Assembly: GCA_022823165.1 (NCBI GenBank) | Contig: JAJDXR010000005.1 | Location: 44,362-108,361 of the forward strand | Direction: 5' to 3' | Origin: Anaerolineae bacterium | GTDB lineage: Bacteria; Chloroflexota; Anaerolineae; Aggregatilineales; Phototrophicaceae | Length of the DNA stretch: 64,000 nt | Shown: in pieces, positions 51,442 to 57,783 of the stretch | Layout of the letters: the number at the start of each line of letters is the position of its first letter | Position numbering within the stretch: position 1 is the stretch's first letter | Program-made: the position numbers and the translations under genes | The notes under the pieces: model-generated | Seen by the model: only the letters and a program-made list of their open reading frames with translations | Told to the model about the DNA's origin: nothing | Databases searched by the model: none

Positions 51442-52443
51442 TCATAACCGGCCGAAAATTCCGGGAAAATTTCCCTTATTCTGTCGCTTGCGACGCCAGT
51501 GACAAAACTGCTGCCATAATCGCGGGCTGGCTCTTTCAAGTCTGCGGTCGATATCGGAATGCATTAGAACCCTGTCGGCCGGGTCGACCATTTGCAGCTC
51601 GATGGTACGCTCAACAATGCGCCGCATGTCTTTTTTTGCGCGGCGGCGGTCCTGCCAGGACAATTTATCTTTACTGCGAAATTTCGAGAAACGAATCAAC
51701 ATGGGCTCGTCTACAGCACCCAATTTACTTAGGATTCTGCGGTGGTGTAAAAACGTTTTTCGCACGGCGATTGTTTCTGACTGCCTGCTCATATTACTGT
51801 CGTGCTCGCGCTGAATGTACAGCATTTGCTGGATATTCGAGAATCGAGCGCCACAAAGCAGCAAGCATAGAAAAAAATCGCCTTCGCCACCTATCCTCAA
51901 GTTCTCATCCCAGCCACCCGCTTTGCGAGCCAGCTCTGACCTGACCATGATAGCGCCGCCTACTATTGACAAGTCGCCGATAAACAAAGCCAAAACGATG
52001 TTTGCATGATAGGCCGGACAAAGTTTCGGCAGTATGACTCGACTTAAATCCGCGTTCATTACCTGCGAGCGAATGCCAACAGCGCCTATATGCGGATTTC
52101 CTTTGAGCGCTTCGTACTGTGCTTGCAGTCGGGTTGGCAAATTAAGGTCATCAGCATCGGAAAAGGCGACGAATTCGCCGTGCGCGCTTGCGAGACCGTG
52201 ATTGCGAGCGGCAGTCATTCCTTGATTGTTCGGCAGGGCAATATAGCGCAGGCGTTTGTCCTGCTGCTGGTATTTCTGTGTGATCTCAAGTGTGCGGTCG
52301 GTTGAGGCATCGTCCACGACAATTACCTCAATGTCTTTGAAGCTCTGCGTAAGAATGCTCTCGATGGCGTCTGCGAGATACTTTTCCGCATTGTATGCCG
52401 GCATGACGACTGAAATTGCTGGCTCAATAGCTTGGTCGGTCAT
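51442..52443 (-). CDS. glycosyltransferase family 2 protein
   Basis: The 333-residue protein has the GT-A family 2 domain: ISVVMPAYNAEKYLADAIES, IEVIVVDDASTDRTLEI, and the DXD-like FVAFSDADDLNLPTRLQ. It should transfer a sugar from a nucleotide donor at the cytoplasmic face, commonly in capsule, LPS or glycolipid synthesis. Composition is clearly AT-richer than all neighbours, and the gene sits alone between the intact MOSC gene and a duplicated MOSC tail. A palindromic promoter region lies at 52583. Horizontal acquisition is likely. Confidence 0.87.
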   Translation of the reverse strand: MTDQAIEPAISVVMPAYNAEKYLADAIESILTQSFKDIEVIVVDDASTDRTLEITQKYQQQDKRLRYIALPNNQGMTAARNHGLASAHGEFVAFSDADDLNLPTRLQAQYEALKGNPHIGAVGIRSQVMNADLSRVILPKLCPAYHANIVLALFIGDLSIVGGAIMVRSELARKAGGWDENLRIGGEGDFFLCLLLCGARFSNIQQMLYIQREHDSNMSRQSETIAVRKTFLHHRRILSKLGAVDEPMLIRFSKFRSKDKLSWQDRRRAKKDMRRIVERTIELQMVDPADRVLMHSDIDRRLERASPRLWQQFCHWRRKRQNKGNFPGIFGRL

Positions 52444-52582
52444 GGCTTCCTTTCAAAGTGGCGGATAGTCGGTGGTGGCCAAGAAGTGAACGAAGCAACA
52501 GTTGTTGATGTTCTCCGACGTCCCTTCCCGCGGTAGTGATTGCTCGCCAAGCCTTTTGAGTAACGATCAAATCCCTAATGAT

Positions 52583-52600
52583 ATGTATTATAGAATACAT
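52583..52600 (-). promoter_or_regulatory. palindromic promoter/operator of the GT2 gene
   Basis: ATGTATT-atag-AATACAT is a perfect 7-bp inverted repeat, 140 bp upstream of the GT2 start. Read on the minus strand it contains TATAAT (52587-52592), so a regulator bound to the palindrome would cover the -10. Confidence 0.4.
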
Positions 52601-52687
52601 TCTCGGCGAACGGGCGTCAAAAATCGAGGAATGATGGATAGCCGTCGGATGTAGACGTTCATCTAGTCCGCTGCTTGGGGATACGGC

Positions 52688-53320
52688 TTAGTCCAGCAAC
52701 TTCTCAAAGCGACCGCGCCAATCCGGCGACAGCGCGCTGAGCCGCAGAGCGCGCTCAGCGGCGGCCGGATTCTTGTCGAGCAAGAGCGCGGAGTTGACCT
52801 CGGCCACGGTCATGCCGACCGGGTCGCGGCTGACACTTTCGATTGGGTCGCCCACCGCGACCTGGCCTTCTTCGAGCACTTGGGCGTAGAAACCCGAGAG
52901 GTTGGCTTGCAGGAAAGTCTTGCCGAAGCCGTGAATGCCCATTTTGTCCGCCAGCTTGTAGCAGGGCACACGCGGCTGCGTCACCTGGATCAGCGCGGCG
53001 CCGATGCGCAGCTTGTCGCCGACGCAAACTTCGTCTTCCAGCAATCCCAGCGTGGTGAGGTTTTCGCCGAATTGACCGGGGGCGAAGTCATCTCGTCCCA
53101 GCCGCTCGCGCCAGTAAACGTAATGTTCATGTGGGTAACAGTAGACGGCTTGGTATTGGCCGCCGTGGTTTACAAGATCGCCTTGTCCGTCGCCGGCCAG
53201 ATTGAGCTTGCCCAGCCAGACCGGTCCCTCAAGCGACCTCTTGTAGATGCCGGTAGCGTAGCTGCGGCCGTCTATGGCGACGGTCCGGGGTTGGGCGGCG
53301 TTGACCGAGAGTAATTTCAC
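52688..53320 (-). CDS. MOSC domain-containing protein (YiiM-like)
   Basis: The 210-residue protein has the MOSC beta-barrel with the conserved Cys in PRVPCYKLADKMG and the GDLVNHGGQYQAVYCYPHEHY motif near the N-terminus, followed by the 3-alpha-type C-terminal helices (WRGRFEKLL). MOSC proteins bind or transfer sulfur to molybdenum cofactor; YiiM-type members reduce N-hydroxylated compounds. It overlaps by 4 bp with the small membrane protein upstream. Its last 37 codons are duplicated at 51322. Confidence 0.88.
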   Translation of the reverse strand: MKLLSVNAAQPRTVAIDGRSYATGIYKRSLEGPVWLGKLNLAGDGQGDLVNHGGQYQAVYCYPHEHYVYWRERLGRDDFAPGQFGENLTTLGLLEDEVCVGDKLRIGAALIQVTQPRVPCYKLADKMGIHGFGKTFLQANLSGFYAQVLEEGQVAVGDPIESVSRDPVGMTVAEVNSALLLDKNPAAAERALRLSALSPDWRGRFEKLLD

Positions 53321-53733
53321 GCGTCGTCGTCTCCAGCCAGGCGTTTTTTGCGCGCGCGGATTTGGTCGAGTATTTCTTCGGCTGGCGAGGAGCTATCGAG
53401 GTATTCGCTCCGGGCGCGCTCAGCCGCGCTAAGTCGTTCCAGCGCCTCGGCCTCGTCTTCGTCGTCATCGGTATCGGCGTACGCGACCCCTAGCGCCGGG
53501 TCGCCGGCGGCCAGCCCGCTGGATTCAGCCAGCTCGTCTTCCATAACGTCGGGGGTATCGCGCCCTTCGAGCACGATCTTGTAGAAGGCGAAGCCGCCGC
53601 CGATGACCAGCGCCAGCGGCACAATCATCTGGAAGACGGTCGATACCAGGCTGAGCAATCCCAATGCCAGAATGACGACCAGCACGGCGACTGCCAGTTG
53701 GCGGATGCGTTTGTCGTTCAGCAGTTGCCCCAT
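53317..53733 (-). CDS. small two-helix membrane protein with acidic tail
   Basis: From ATG 53733 (GAGGG 7 bp upstream) the protein has 138 residues with two adjacent membrane helices (about 13-55, AVAVLVVILALGLLSLVSTV and MIVPLALVIGGGFAFYKIVL) and a strongly acidic cytoplasmic tail (ADTDDDEDEAEALERL). A further upstream ATG at 53760 lies inside the promoter and is unlikely. It is co-transcribed with the MOSC gene with a 4-bp overlap. The function is unknown. Confidence 0.65.
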   Translation of the reverse strand: MGQLLNDKRIRQLAVAVLVVILALGLLSLVSTVFQMIVPLALVIGGGFAFYKIVLEGRDTPDVMEDELAESSGLAAGDPALGVAYADTDDDEDEAEALERLSAAERARSEYLDSSSPAEEILDQIRARKKRLAGDDDA

Positions 53734-53758
53734 ACTGATGCCCTCGCTTGCTAGCGCC

Positions 53759-53767
53759 ATTATAGCA
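53759..53767 (-). promoter_or_regulatory. extended -10 promoter of the membrane protein-MOSC operon
   Basis: TGCTATAAT on the minus strand is a perfect extended -10, 26 bp upstream of ATG 53733 and overlapping the more distal ATG at 53758-53760, which argues for the shorter gene. Confidence 0.6.
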
Positions 53768-53797
53768 GATGGGGCGCGTCCGGTCGGGATTCTGTCT

Positions 53798-53932
53798 GGG
53801 GGAGTGTGAATAGGCGGTTATGATAGACTGCGCCAAACAAACAAGAAAACTCTGTGCCCTCTGTGATATCTAGTAGTGAAAAACCTGTGACCTGTTCGCT
53901 TAGAGAGTTCTATCCGCGATGTTCACCACTCG
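53798..53932. mobile_element. MITE-like element 2
   Basis: The left end GGGGGAGTGTGAATAGGCGG continues TTATGATAGACTGC, and the right end, read as reverse complement, is CCGAGTGGTGAACATCGCGG. It shares more than 80% of its sequence by eye with the element at 17958 and its first ~35 bp with the IS left end at 63703 (GGGGGAGTGGTGAATAGGCG). No gene is inside. It lies upstream of the MOSC operon and 43 bp from the Rieske stop. Confidence 0.68.
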
Positions 53933-53974
53933 GCATAACATACGCAAAGCGCGCGCCTATAGTTGTGCCCGCGC

Positions 53975-54943
53975 TCAGCTCGTGCCGAAGGTCAAGCCCA
54001 GCTCGTTAAGCCAGCGGCGGTAGGCGATGGCTGTCTTGTCGCTGCGCAGGTGCAGTTCAGCCTGCAAGTCGAGCGGCAGCAGTTCCGGCCGCTGCGATTG
54101 CACGATAGGCAAGTCTTGATAGGCGATTTCATCCTGGAAGGCGCGCAGCGATTCGTCGGCGCTGTCGGACTGTGTCATCACCATCCACATCCACATCAGG
54201 GACTTGACTTCTTCGATCGGCGTGACCATCAGCAGAATGGCGAATTTCTCCTCGGCTTCTTTGCGGAAATAAGCCACCAACGGGCGATACACCTTGTAGG
54301 TATAGCTGACCCAATTGGGAATATGCGAGCCGTCCGGATTGGGTTGGAATACGCGGATGTCGGAGGCGGTAACGCCATTGTCGTCGGTGATCACCTCGTA
54401 GTCGGGGATTTCCGGGCGTTCTTGCGTACCCAGGATATTCTCATGCACGAAAGGAAAGTGCGCGACATCGAGGAAGTTTTCCACCATGCGCGGCCCGGCG
54501 GCCTGGAACTCATAGGCGCCGCAAAGGATTTTGCGATAGCTCTCATCACCCCATTCTTCAAATTCTGGAATGTCGTAAGCCGGTTCGCCCAGGCAGACCC
54601 AGACAAAATCATAGGCGACGGTGGCGTGATAGGTGAAAGCCCGGGCTTTGCTTGGCGGCTGCTGCTCAGGATGCGCCGGAATGTTCACGCATTGGCCGTC
54701 GGCCTTATAAGTCCAGCCGTGGTAGGGGCACTGCAGCGTATCGTCGGGCAAAACTTCACCCAGGGAGAGGCGCGTGCCGCGGTGAACGCAGAGGTCTTTC
54801 CAGGCGCGGATCTCAGCGCCAGCTTTCCAAATGACGATGTCTTCGCCCAGCAGGCGCGCGCCGGCCACATTGTTGGACGCCTCCAGCTGCGGCAGCGGCA
54901 GCACCGCGTGCCAATCGTTGAGTAGAATGGGATCTTGTATCAT
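53975..54943 (-). CDS. Rieske 2Fe-2S aromatic ring-hydroxylating oxygenase, alpha subunit type
   Basis: The 322-residue protein has the Rieske cluster ligands CVH (C52, H54) and CPYHGW (C72, H75) and the mononuclear iron site in VENFLDVAHFPFVHENI (H162, H167, with D159). It is an oxygenase of the VanA/PaO-like family and would hydroxylate or demethylate an aromatic or pigment-like substrate with an electron-transfer partner not in the window. ATG 54943 is preceded by GGGGAGG and a TGATATAAT extended -10 at 54975. It is divergent from the SDR gene. Confidence 0.9.
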   Translation of the reverse strand: MIQDPILLNDWHAVLPLPQLEASNNVAGARLLGEDIVIWKAGAEIRAWKDLCVHRGTRLSLGEVLPDDTLQCPYHGWTYKADGQCVNIPAHPEQQPPSKARAFTYHATVAYDFVWVCLGEPAYDIPEFEEWGDESYRKILCGAYEFQAAGPRMVENFLDVAHFPFVHENILGTQERPEIPDYEVITDDNGVTASDIRVFQPNPDGSHIPNWVSYTYKVYRPLVAYFRKEAEEKFAILLMVTPIEEVKSLMWMWMVMTQSDSADESLRAFQDEIAYQDLPIVQSQRPELLPLDLQAELHLRSDKTAIAYRRWLNELGLTFGTS

Positions 54944-54974
54944 GGGCTCGCCTCCCCTTCTCCACGCGCTGCAA

Positions 54975-54983
54975 ATTATATCA
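54975..54983 (-). promoter_or_regulatory. extended -10 promoter of the Rieske oxygenase gene
   Basis: TGATATAAT on the minus strand is a complete extended -10, placing the transcript start about 25 nt before ATG 54943. Confidence 0.6.
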
Positions 54984-55105
54984 TGCGCGGCGCCAGCAAT
55001 CATCATGCTGCCATCTCAAGCAAGCGCCGCCTTCACACGCGCCCCTAGGGATTGAATCTCGGCTAGTGTAGGATGTGCCCAGAGCAAATTAAGGAGCAAG
55101 CCAAC

Positions 55106-55867
55106 ATGCCACAACTGGAAGGCAAAACTGCCTTGGTAACTGGCGCCGCGTCCGGCATCGGGCGAGCCAGCGCGCTGGCTCTGGCGCGGGAAGGCGCTGC
55201 TCTGTGCGTATCCGACATCAACATGGAAGGCGCGCAAGAAACCGCCCGGCTGATAAGCGCCGCTGGTGGCCAGGCAATCGCCCGGCTCTGTGACGTCGCC
55301 GACAAATCGGAAGTCCAAGCAATGGTCGCCGCGGCCCTAACCGCCTTCGGCAAGCTGGATGCCGCGGTTAACAACGCCGGCATCTCCGGCCATTTCGACC
55401 AGCGCCTGCACCAAGCCGATGACGAGACTTTCGAGCGCGTGATTGATGTGAATCTGCGCGGCGTCTGGCATTGCATGAAAGCGGAGCTGCCGCCAATGCT
55501 GGCGCAGGGGAGCGGCGCGATCGTCAACATCGCCTCGGTCGCGGGCTTGATCGGCGCGCCCAAAGCAGCCGACTACACCGCCAGCAAACATGCCGTGGTC
55601 GGCATCACCAAGTCGGCGGCGCTGGACTACGCCAAAAGCGGCATCCGCGTTAACGCTGTCTGCCCGGCCTATACCGACACCGCCATGGTGCAAGGCGCCA
55701 TCGCCGGCAATCCGGGCATGGCGTCGATCATGGCGCGGGCGATTCCCATGGGCCGGCTGGGGCTGGCCGAAGAAATCGCCGAAGCGGTGGTCTGGCTGTG
55801 CTCGGACGCCTCCTCGTTTGTCACCGGGCATGCGCTGGTTCTGGATGGCGGCCTGGTGGCGATTTGA
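55106..55867 (+). CDS. SDR family oxidoreductase
   Basis: The 253-residue enzyme has the Rossmann TALVTGAASGIGRASALALA, the NNAGISG motif and the catalytic Ser-Tyr-Lys in VNIASVAGLIGAPK and DYTASKHAVV, then INVNLRG-type and C-terminal LVLDGGLVAI. It is a classical NAD(P)-dependent short-chain dehydrogenase of the FabG or glucose-dehydrogenase type; the substrate is unknown. AAGGAG precedes ATG 55106 by 9 bp. Parts of its 3' end recur downstream at 56553 as a fossil. Confidence 0.9.
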   Translation: MPQLEGKTALVTGAASGIGRASALALAREGAALCVSDINMEGAQETARLISAAGGQAIARLCDVADKSEVQAMVAAALTAFGKLDAAVNNAGISGHFDQRLHQADDETFERVIDVNLRGVWHCMKAELPPMLAQGSGAIVNIASVAGLIGAPKAADYTASKHAVVGITKSAALDYAKSGIRVNAVCPAYTDTAMVQGAIAGNPGMASIMARAIPMGRLGLAEEIAEAVVWLCSDASSFVTGHALVLDGGLVAI

Positions 55868-55884
55868 GCCGGCATAAGGCAGCT

Positions 55885-55914
55885 TTGACAGCTTCCCTTC
55901 CCACTGCATATACT
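55885..55914 (+). promoter_or_regulatory. promoter of the first DUF4160-DUF2442 pair
   Basis: TTGACA (55885-55890) and TATACT (55909-55914) with an 18-bp spacer form a near-consensus promoter 16 bp before the GTG of the DUF4160 gene. No palindrome overlaps it, unlike copy 2. Confidence 0.65.
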
Positions 55915-55930
55915 GAAGGCGCGAGTTTCT

Positions 55931-56173
55931 GTGGTCACTATTCTGAACCGGCGTCAGCATGGCTTTGATGTTAGGATGTACCCGGGAGACCATGATCCGC
56001 CGCATGTGCATGTCTGGAAGGGCGGGAGGCAAGTAAAGATCGACTTAACGACGATGGAAGTGATTTCGGCCACTCATAGGTTCAACAGTCGGGAAATCAG
56101 ACAAATTGTCAATCTCCTGAGAGAACATGAGAGCTTGCTTGCCAGCGTCTGGCAGCGACTGCAAGACTCTTAG
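55931..56173 (+). CDS. DUF4160 protein, putative toxin-like partner (copy 1)
   Basis: The 80-residue protein (GTG start 55931) has the DUF4160 motifs MVTILNRRQHGFDVRMYPGD, PHVHVWKGGRQVKIDL with a His-rich center, and the C-terminal LLREHESLLASVWQRL. DUF4160 genes commonly sit directly before DUF2442 genes and the pair is regarded as toxin-antitoxin-like, though the activity is not proven. The DUF2442 gene follows after 35 bp. Fifty-five bp of promoter region resemble those of copy 2. Confidence 0.78.
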   Translation: MVTILNRRQHGFDVRMYPGDHDPPHVHVWKGGRQVKIDLTTMEVISATHRFNSREIRQIVNLLREHESLLASVWQRLQDS

Positions 56174-56208
56174 CATGAAACGAACGACTTGTATCGGAAA
56201 GGCGCCGA

Positions 56209-56511
56209 ATGAAAAAGATACCATTTGTGAACGACGACCGCTGCGCGCCTGTGGCTGTACATTTCACTGACATGCATGTGGTGATCGAAATGGCTGATGG
56301 GCGTACGCTAGGCCTGCCGCTTTACTATTTTCCTTGGTTGCGGAACGCCACCGAGGAGCAACGGCACAATTATCAACTCAATTACTACACTGTCGATTGG
56401 GAAGACATGGATCAAGGCATTGACATGGTCGCCATGCTAACCGGTCTGTACATCAAGGACATGCCCCACCCCGAAGAAGTCGTCGAGGCAACTAGCGCTA
56501 CCCCTACTTGA
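56209..56511 (+). CDS. DUF2442 protein, putative antitoxin-like partner (copy 1)
   Basis: The 100-residue protein matches DUF2442: VHFTDMHVVIEMADGRTLGL, PLYYFPWLRNATEEQRHNYQ and DWEDMDQGIDMVAMLTGLY. GGAAAGG lies 6 bp before ATG 56209. The stop at 56509-56511 lies inside a minus-strand fossil of the DUF58 C-terminus, as in the other two copies. Confidence 0.8.
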   Translation: MKKIPFVNDDRCAPVAVHFTDMHVVIEMADGRTLGLPLYYFPWLRNATEEQRHNYQLNYYTVDWEDMDQGIDMVAMLTGLYIKDMPHPEEVVEATSATPT

Positions 56512-56557
56512 CCAGACCCGCCCGCCGCATCTCAGACAGGATCAGACACTCCCAGGG
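56504..56557 (-). pseudogene. fossil of the DUF58 gene C-terminus (copy 1)
   Basis: Read on the minus strand it encodes WECLILSEMRRAGLVK and a stop, against WERLILSDMRRAGLVK at the end of the intact DUF58 gene (57776). It overlaps the DUF2442 copy-1 stop in the same way the intact gene overlaps copy 3. Confidence 0.8.
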
Positions 56558-56651
56558 CGCCATCGCCGGCAATCCCGTCATGGCGTCGATTATGACGCGC
56601 GCGATTCCCATGGGTCGGCTGGGTCTGGACGGCGACCTGGTGGCGATTTGA
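56553..56651 (+). pseudogene. fossil of the SDR gene 3' end with an internal deletion
   Basis: Thirty-three codons, QGAIAGNPVMASIMTRAIPM then GRLGLDGDLVAI and a stop, match the SDR C-terminus but lack about 28 residues between GRLGL and DGGLVAI. The join is at a CTGG-rich short repeat. It lies directly upstream of the promoter of DUF4160 copy 2. Confidence 0.82.
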
Positions 56652-56665
56652 GCTTGCTGGAATCG

Positions 56666-56693
56666 TTGACAGGTATAGTTCAACCTGTATACT
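56666..56693 (+). promoter_or_regulatory. promoter with palindromic operator for the second DUF4160-DUF2442 pair
   Basis: TTGACA (56666-56671) and TATACT (56688-56693) are 16 bp apart. The perfect inverted repeat ACAGGT-atagttca-ACCTGT (56669-56688) fills the space between them, the position of an autoregulatory operator. The start codon is 16 bp beyond. Confidence 0.65.
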
Positions 56694-56709
56694 GAGATTG
56701 TGAGGCGAC

Positions 56710-56964
56710 ATGGTCACCGTTCTATTTAGACAGCGGCACGGATTCGACGTACGGATCTACACCAAGGACCATCAGCCGGCTCATGCGCATGTCTGGAAAG
56801 GCGAAAAGAACATACGTATCAATCTGAAAACCCTCGAGGTCGAACAAAATCGCGGCTACAACACAGGAGAAATTCGAGCGATTCGCAGACTTGTGATCGA
56901 ACATCAGCAGTTGCTGCTTGATGTTTGGAATTTGATTCACGAACAAGGAGATAGCTCAGGCTAA
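56710..56964 (+). CDS. DUF4160 protein, putative toxin-like partner (copy 2)
   Basis: The 84-residue protein (ATG 56710, GAGG just upstream) aligns with copy 1: MVTVLFRQRHGFDVRIYTKD, PAHAHVWKGEKNIRINLKTL and a C-terminal RLVIEHQQLLLDVWNLIH. About half the residues differ, so the duplication is old or the two pairs diverged under selection. The next gene starts 2 bp after its stop. Confidence 0.77.
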   Translation: MVTVLFRQRHGFDVRIYTKDHQPAHAHVWKGEKNIRINLKTLEVEQNRGYNTGEIRAIRRLVIEHQQLLLDVWNLIHEQGDSSG

Positions 56965-56966
56965 CG

Positions 56967-57305
56967 ATGGCAGTCGACAGTAACTTGCATGTAGAACCGG
57001 TAATCCATGACACGCGCAACGAACCTCAAGGCGTCAGCTTTACTGAATCGCATGTCATGATTGAACTGGCTGACGGCAGGATAATCGGTGTGCCGCTTCG
57101 GTTCTTCCCACAGCTGGAAGCTGCCAGCGACGAGGAACGACGCAACTACCAGCTTGGCGGTCTCGACGTATATTGGGAAGATATCGACGATGGCATTGAC
57201 CTGACGGCTATGCTATCGGGACTCTATCTGGAACCGGGCAAAGCGTTCCAGGAGCAATTAAACGAGCTTGTCGCCGACCAACAAGCGAAAGTCACCGCTA
57301 CTTAA
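56967..57305 (+). CDS. DUF2442 protein, putative antitoxin-like partner (copy 2)
   Basis: The 112-residue protein begins at ATG 56967, 2 bp after the DUF4160 stop. It has HDTRNEPQGVSFTESHVMIE, LADGRIIGVPLRFFPQLEAA and DVYWEDIDDGIDLTAMLSGL, the DUF2442 core. It carries about 25 additional C-terminal residues. Its end overlaps the second DUF58 fossil. Confidence 0.8.
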   Translation: MAVDSNLHVEPVIHDTRNEPQGVSFTESHVMIELADGRIIGVPLRFFPQLEAASDEERRNYQLGGLDVYWEDIDDGIDLTAMLSGLYLEPGKAFQEQLNELVADQQAKVTAT

Positions 57306-57372
57306 CCAGACCCGTCCGCCTCATATTCGACAAGATCAGTCGCTCCCAGGGCCTGTCCGTCTCCAACGGTAA
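57298..57372 (-). pseudogene. fossil of the DUF58 gene C-terminus (copy 2)
   Basis: Twenty-five codons on the minus strand (LPLETDRPWERLILSNMRR, then TGLVK and a stop) match FPLETDRPWERLILSDMRRA of the intact DUF58 C-terminus. Three such tails now follow the three DUF2442 genes, the last being the real gene. Confidence 0.82.
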
Positions 57373-57378
57373 AACATA

Positions 57379-57459
57379 CATGACGCGACAGTGTGCAAGG
57401 AGTGCGAATCACTGTTGATCGACACATGGGATCAGTATCCCGGTTCCTTCAATAGCTAG
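57379..57459 (+). pseudogene. remnant of a third DUF4160 gene
   Basis: The frame encodes KECESLLIDTWDQYPGSFNS and a stop at 57457-57459, aligning with REHESLLASVWQRLQDS at the end of DUF4160 copy 1. Only about the last 20 codons survive, so the third DUF2442 gene has no toxin-like partner. Confidence 0.6.
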
Positions 57460-57477
57460 ATGGGAGCGACTTGACCA

Positions 57478-57783
57478 ATGGCCGAAAACGAAAAAGCGCC
57501 ATTCATACACCGAACGCGCAACAGACCTCAGAACGTCAGATTCACCGACGAATTCGTCATTATCGATCTGGCCGATGGTCGCGCCATTGCATCGCCGCTG
57601 AGTTTTTTCCCACGCCTTCAAGCAGCCTCGGACTCGCAAAGAAAGAAATACCAACTCCACTACGTTAGCGTCAATTGGGAAGAACTCGACGAGGGTATTG
57701 ATCTGATCGCAATGCTTACCGGCCTTTACCGGGAGCCGGTTCCCGAACCGAAGTCGCTTGCGGCCCACAGCGCCGCTACTTAA
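57478..57783 (+). CDS. DUF2442 protein (copy 3, without a DUF4160 partner)
   Basis: The 101-residue protein (ATG 57478, GGGAG upstream) has IHRTRNRPQNVRFTDEFVII, DLADGRAIASPLSFFPRLQA and SVNWEELDEGIDLIAMLTGL. It is intact although its DUF4160 partner is decayed. Its last 8 bp overlap the convergent DUF58 gene. An orphan antitoxin could still protect against or regulate the other copies. Confidence 0.78.
   Translation: MAENEKAPFIHRTRNRPQNVRFTDEFVIIDLADGRAIASPLSFFPRLQAASDSQRKKYQLHYVSVNWEELDEGIDLIAMLTGLYREPVPEPKSLAAHSAAT

Noticed and set aside
57478..57783. Overlap of DUF2442 copy 3 with DUF58 as a sign of a false gene
   Set aside because: The 8-bp convergent overlap is reproduced in all three copies through the DUF58 tails, so it is the ancestral arrangement.
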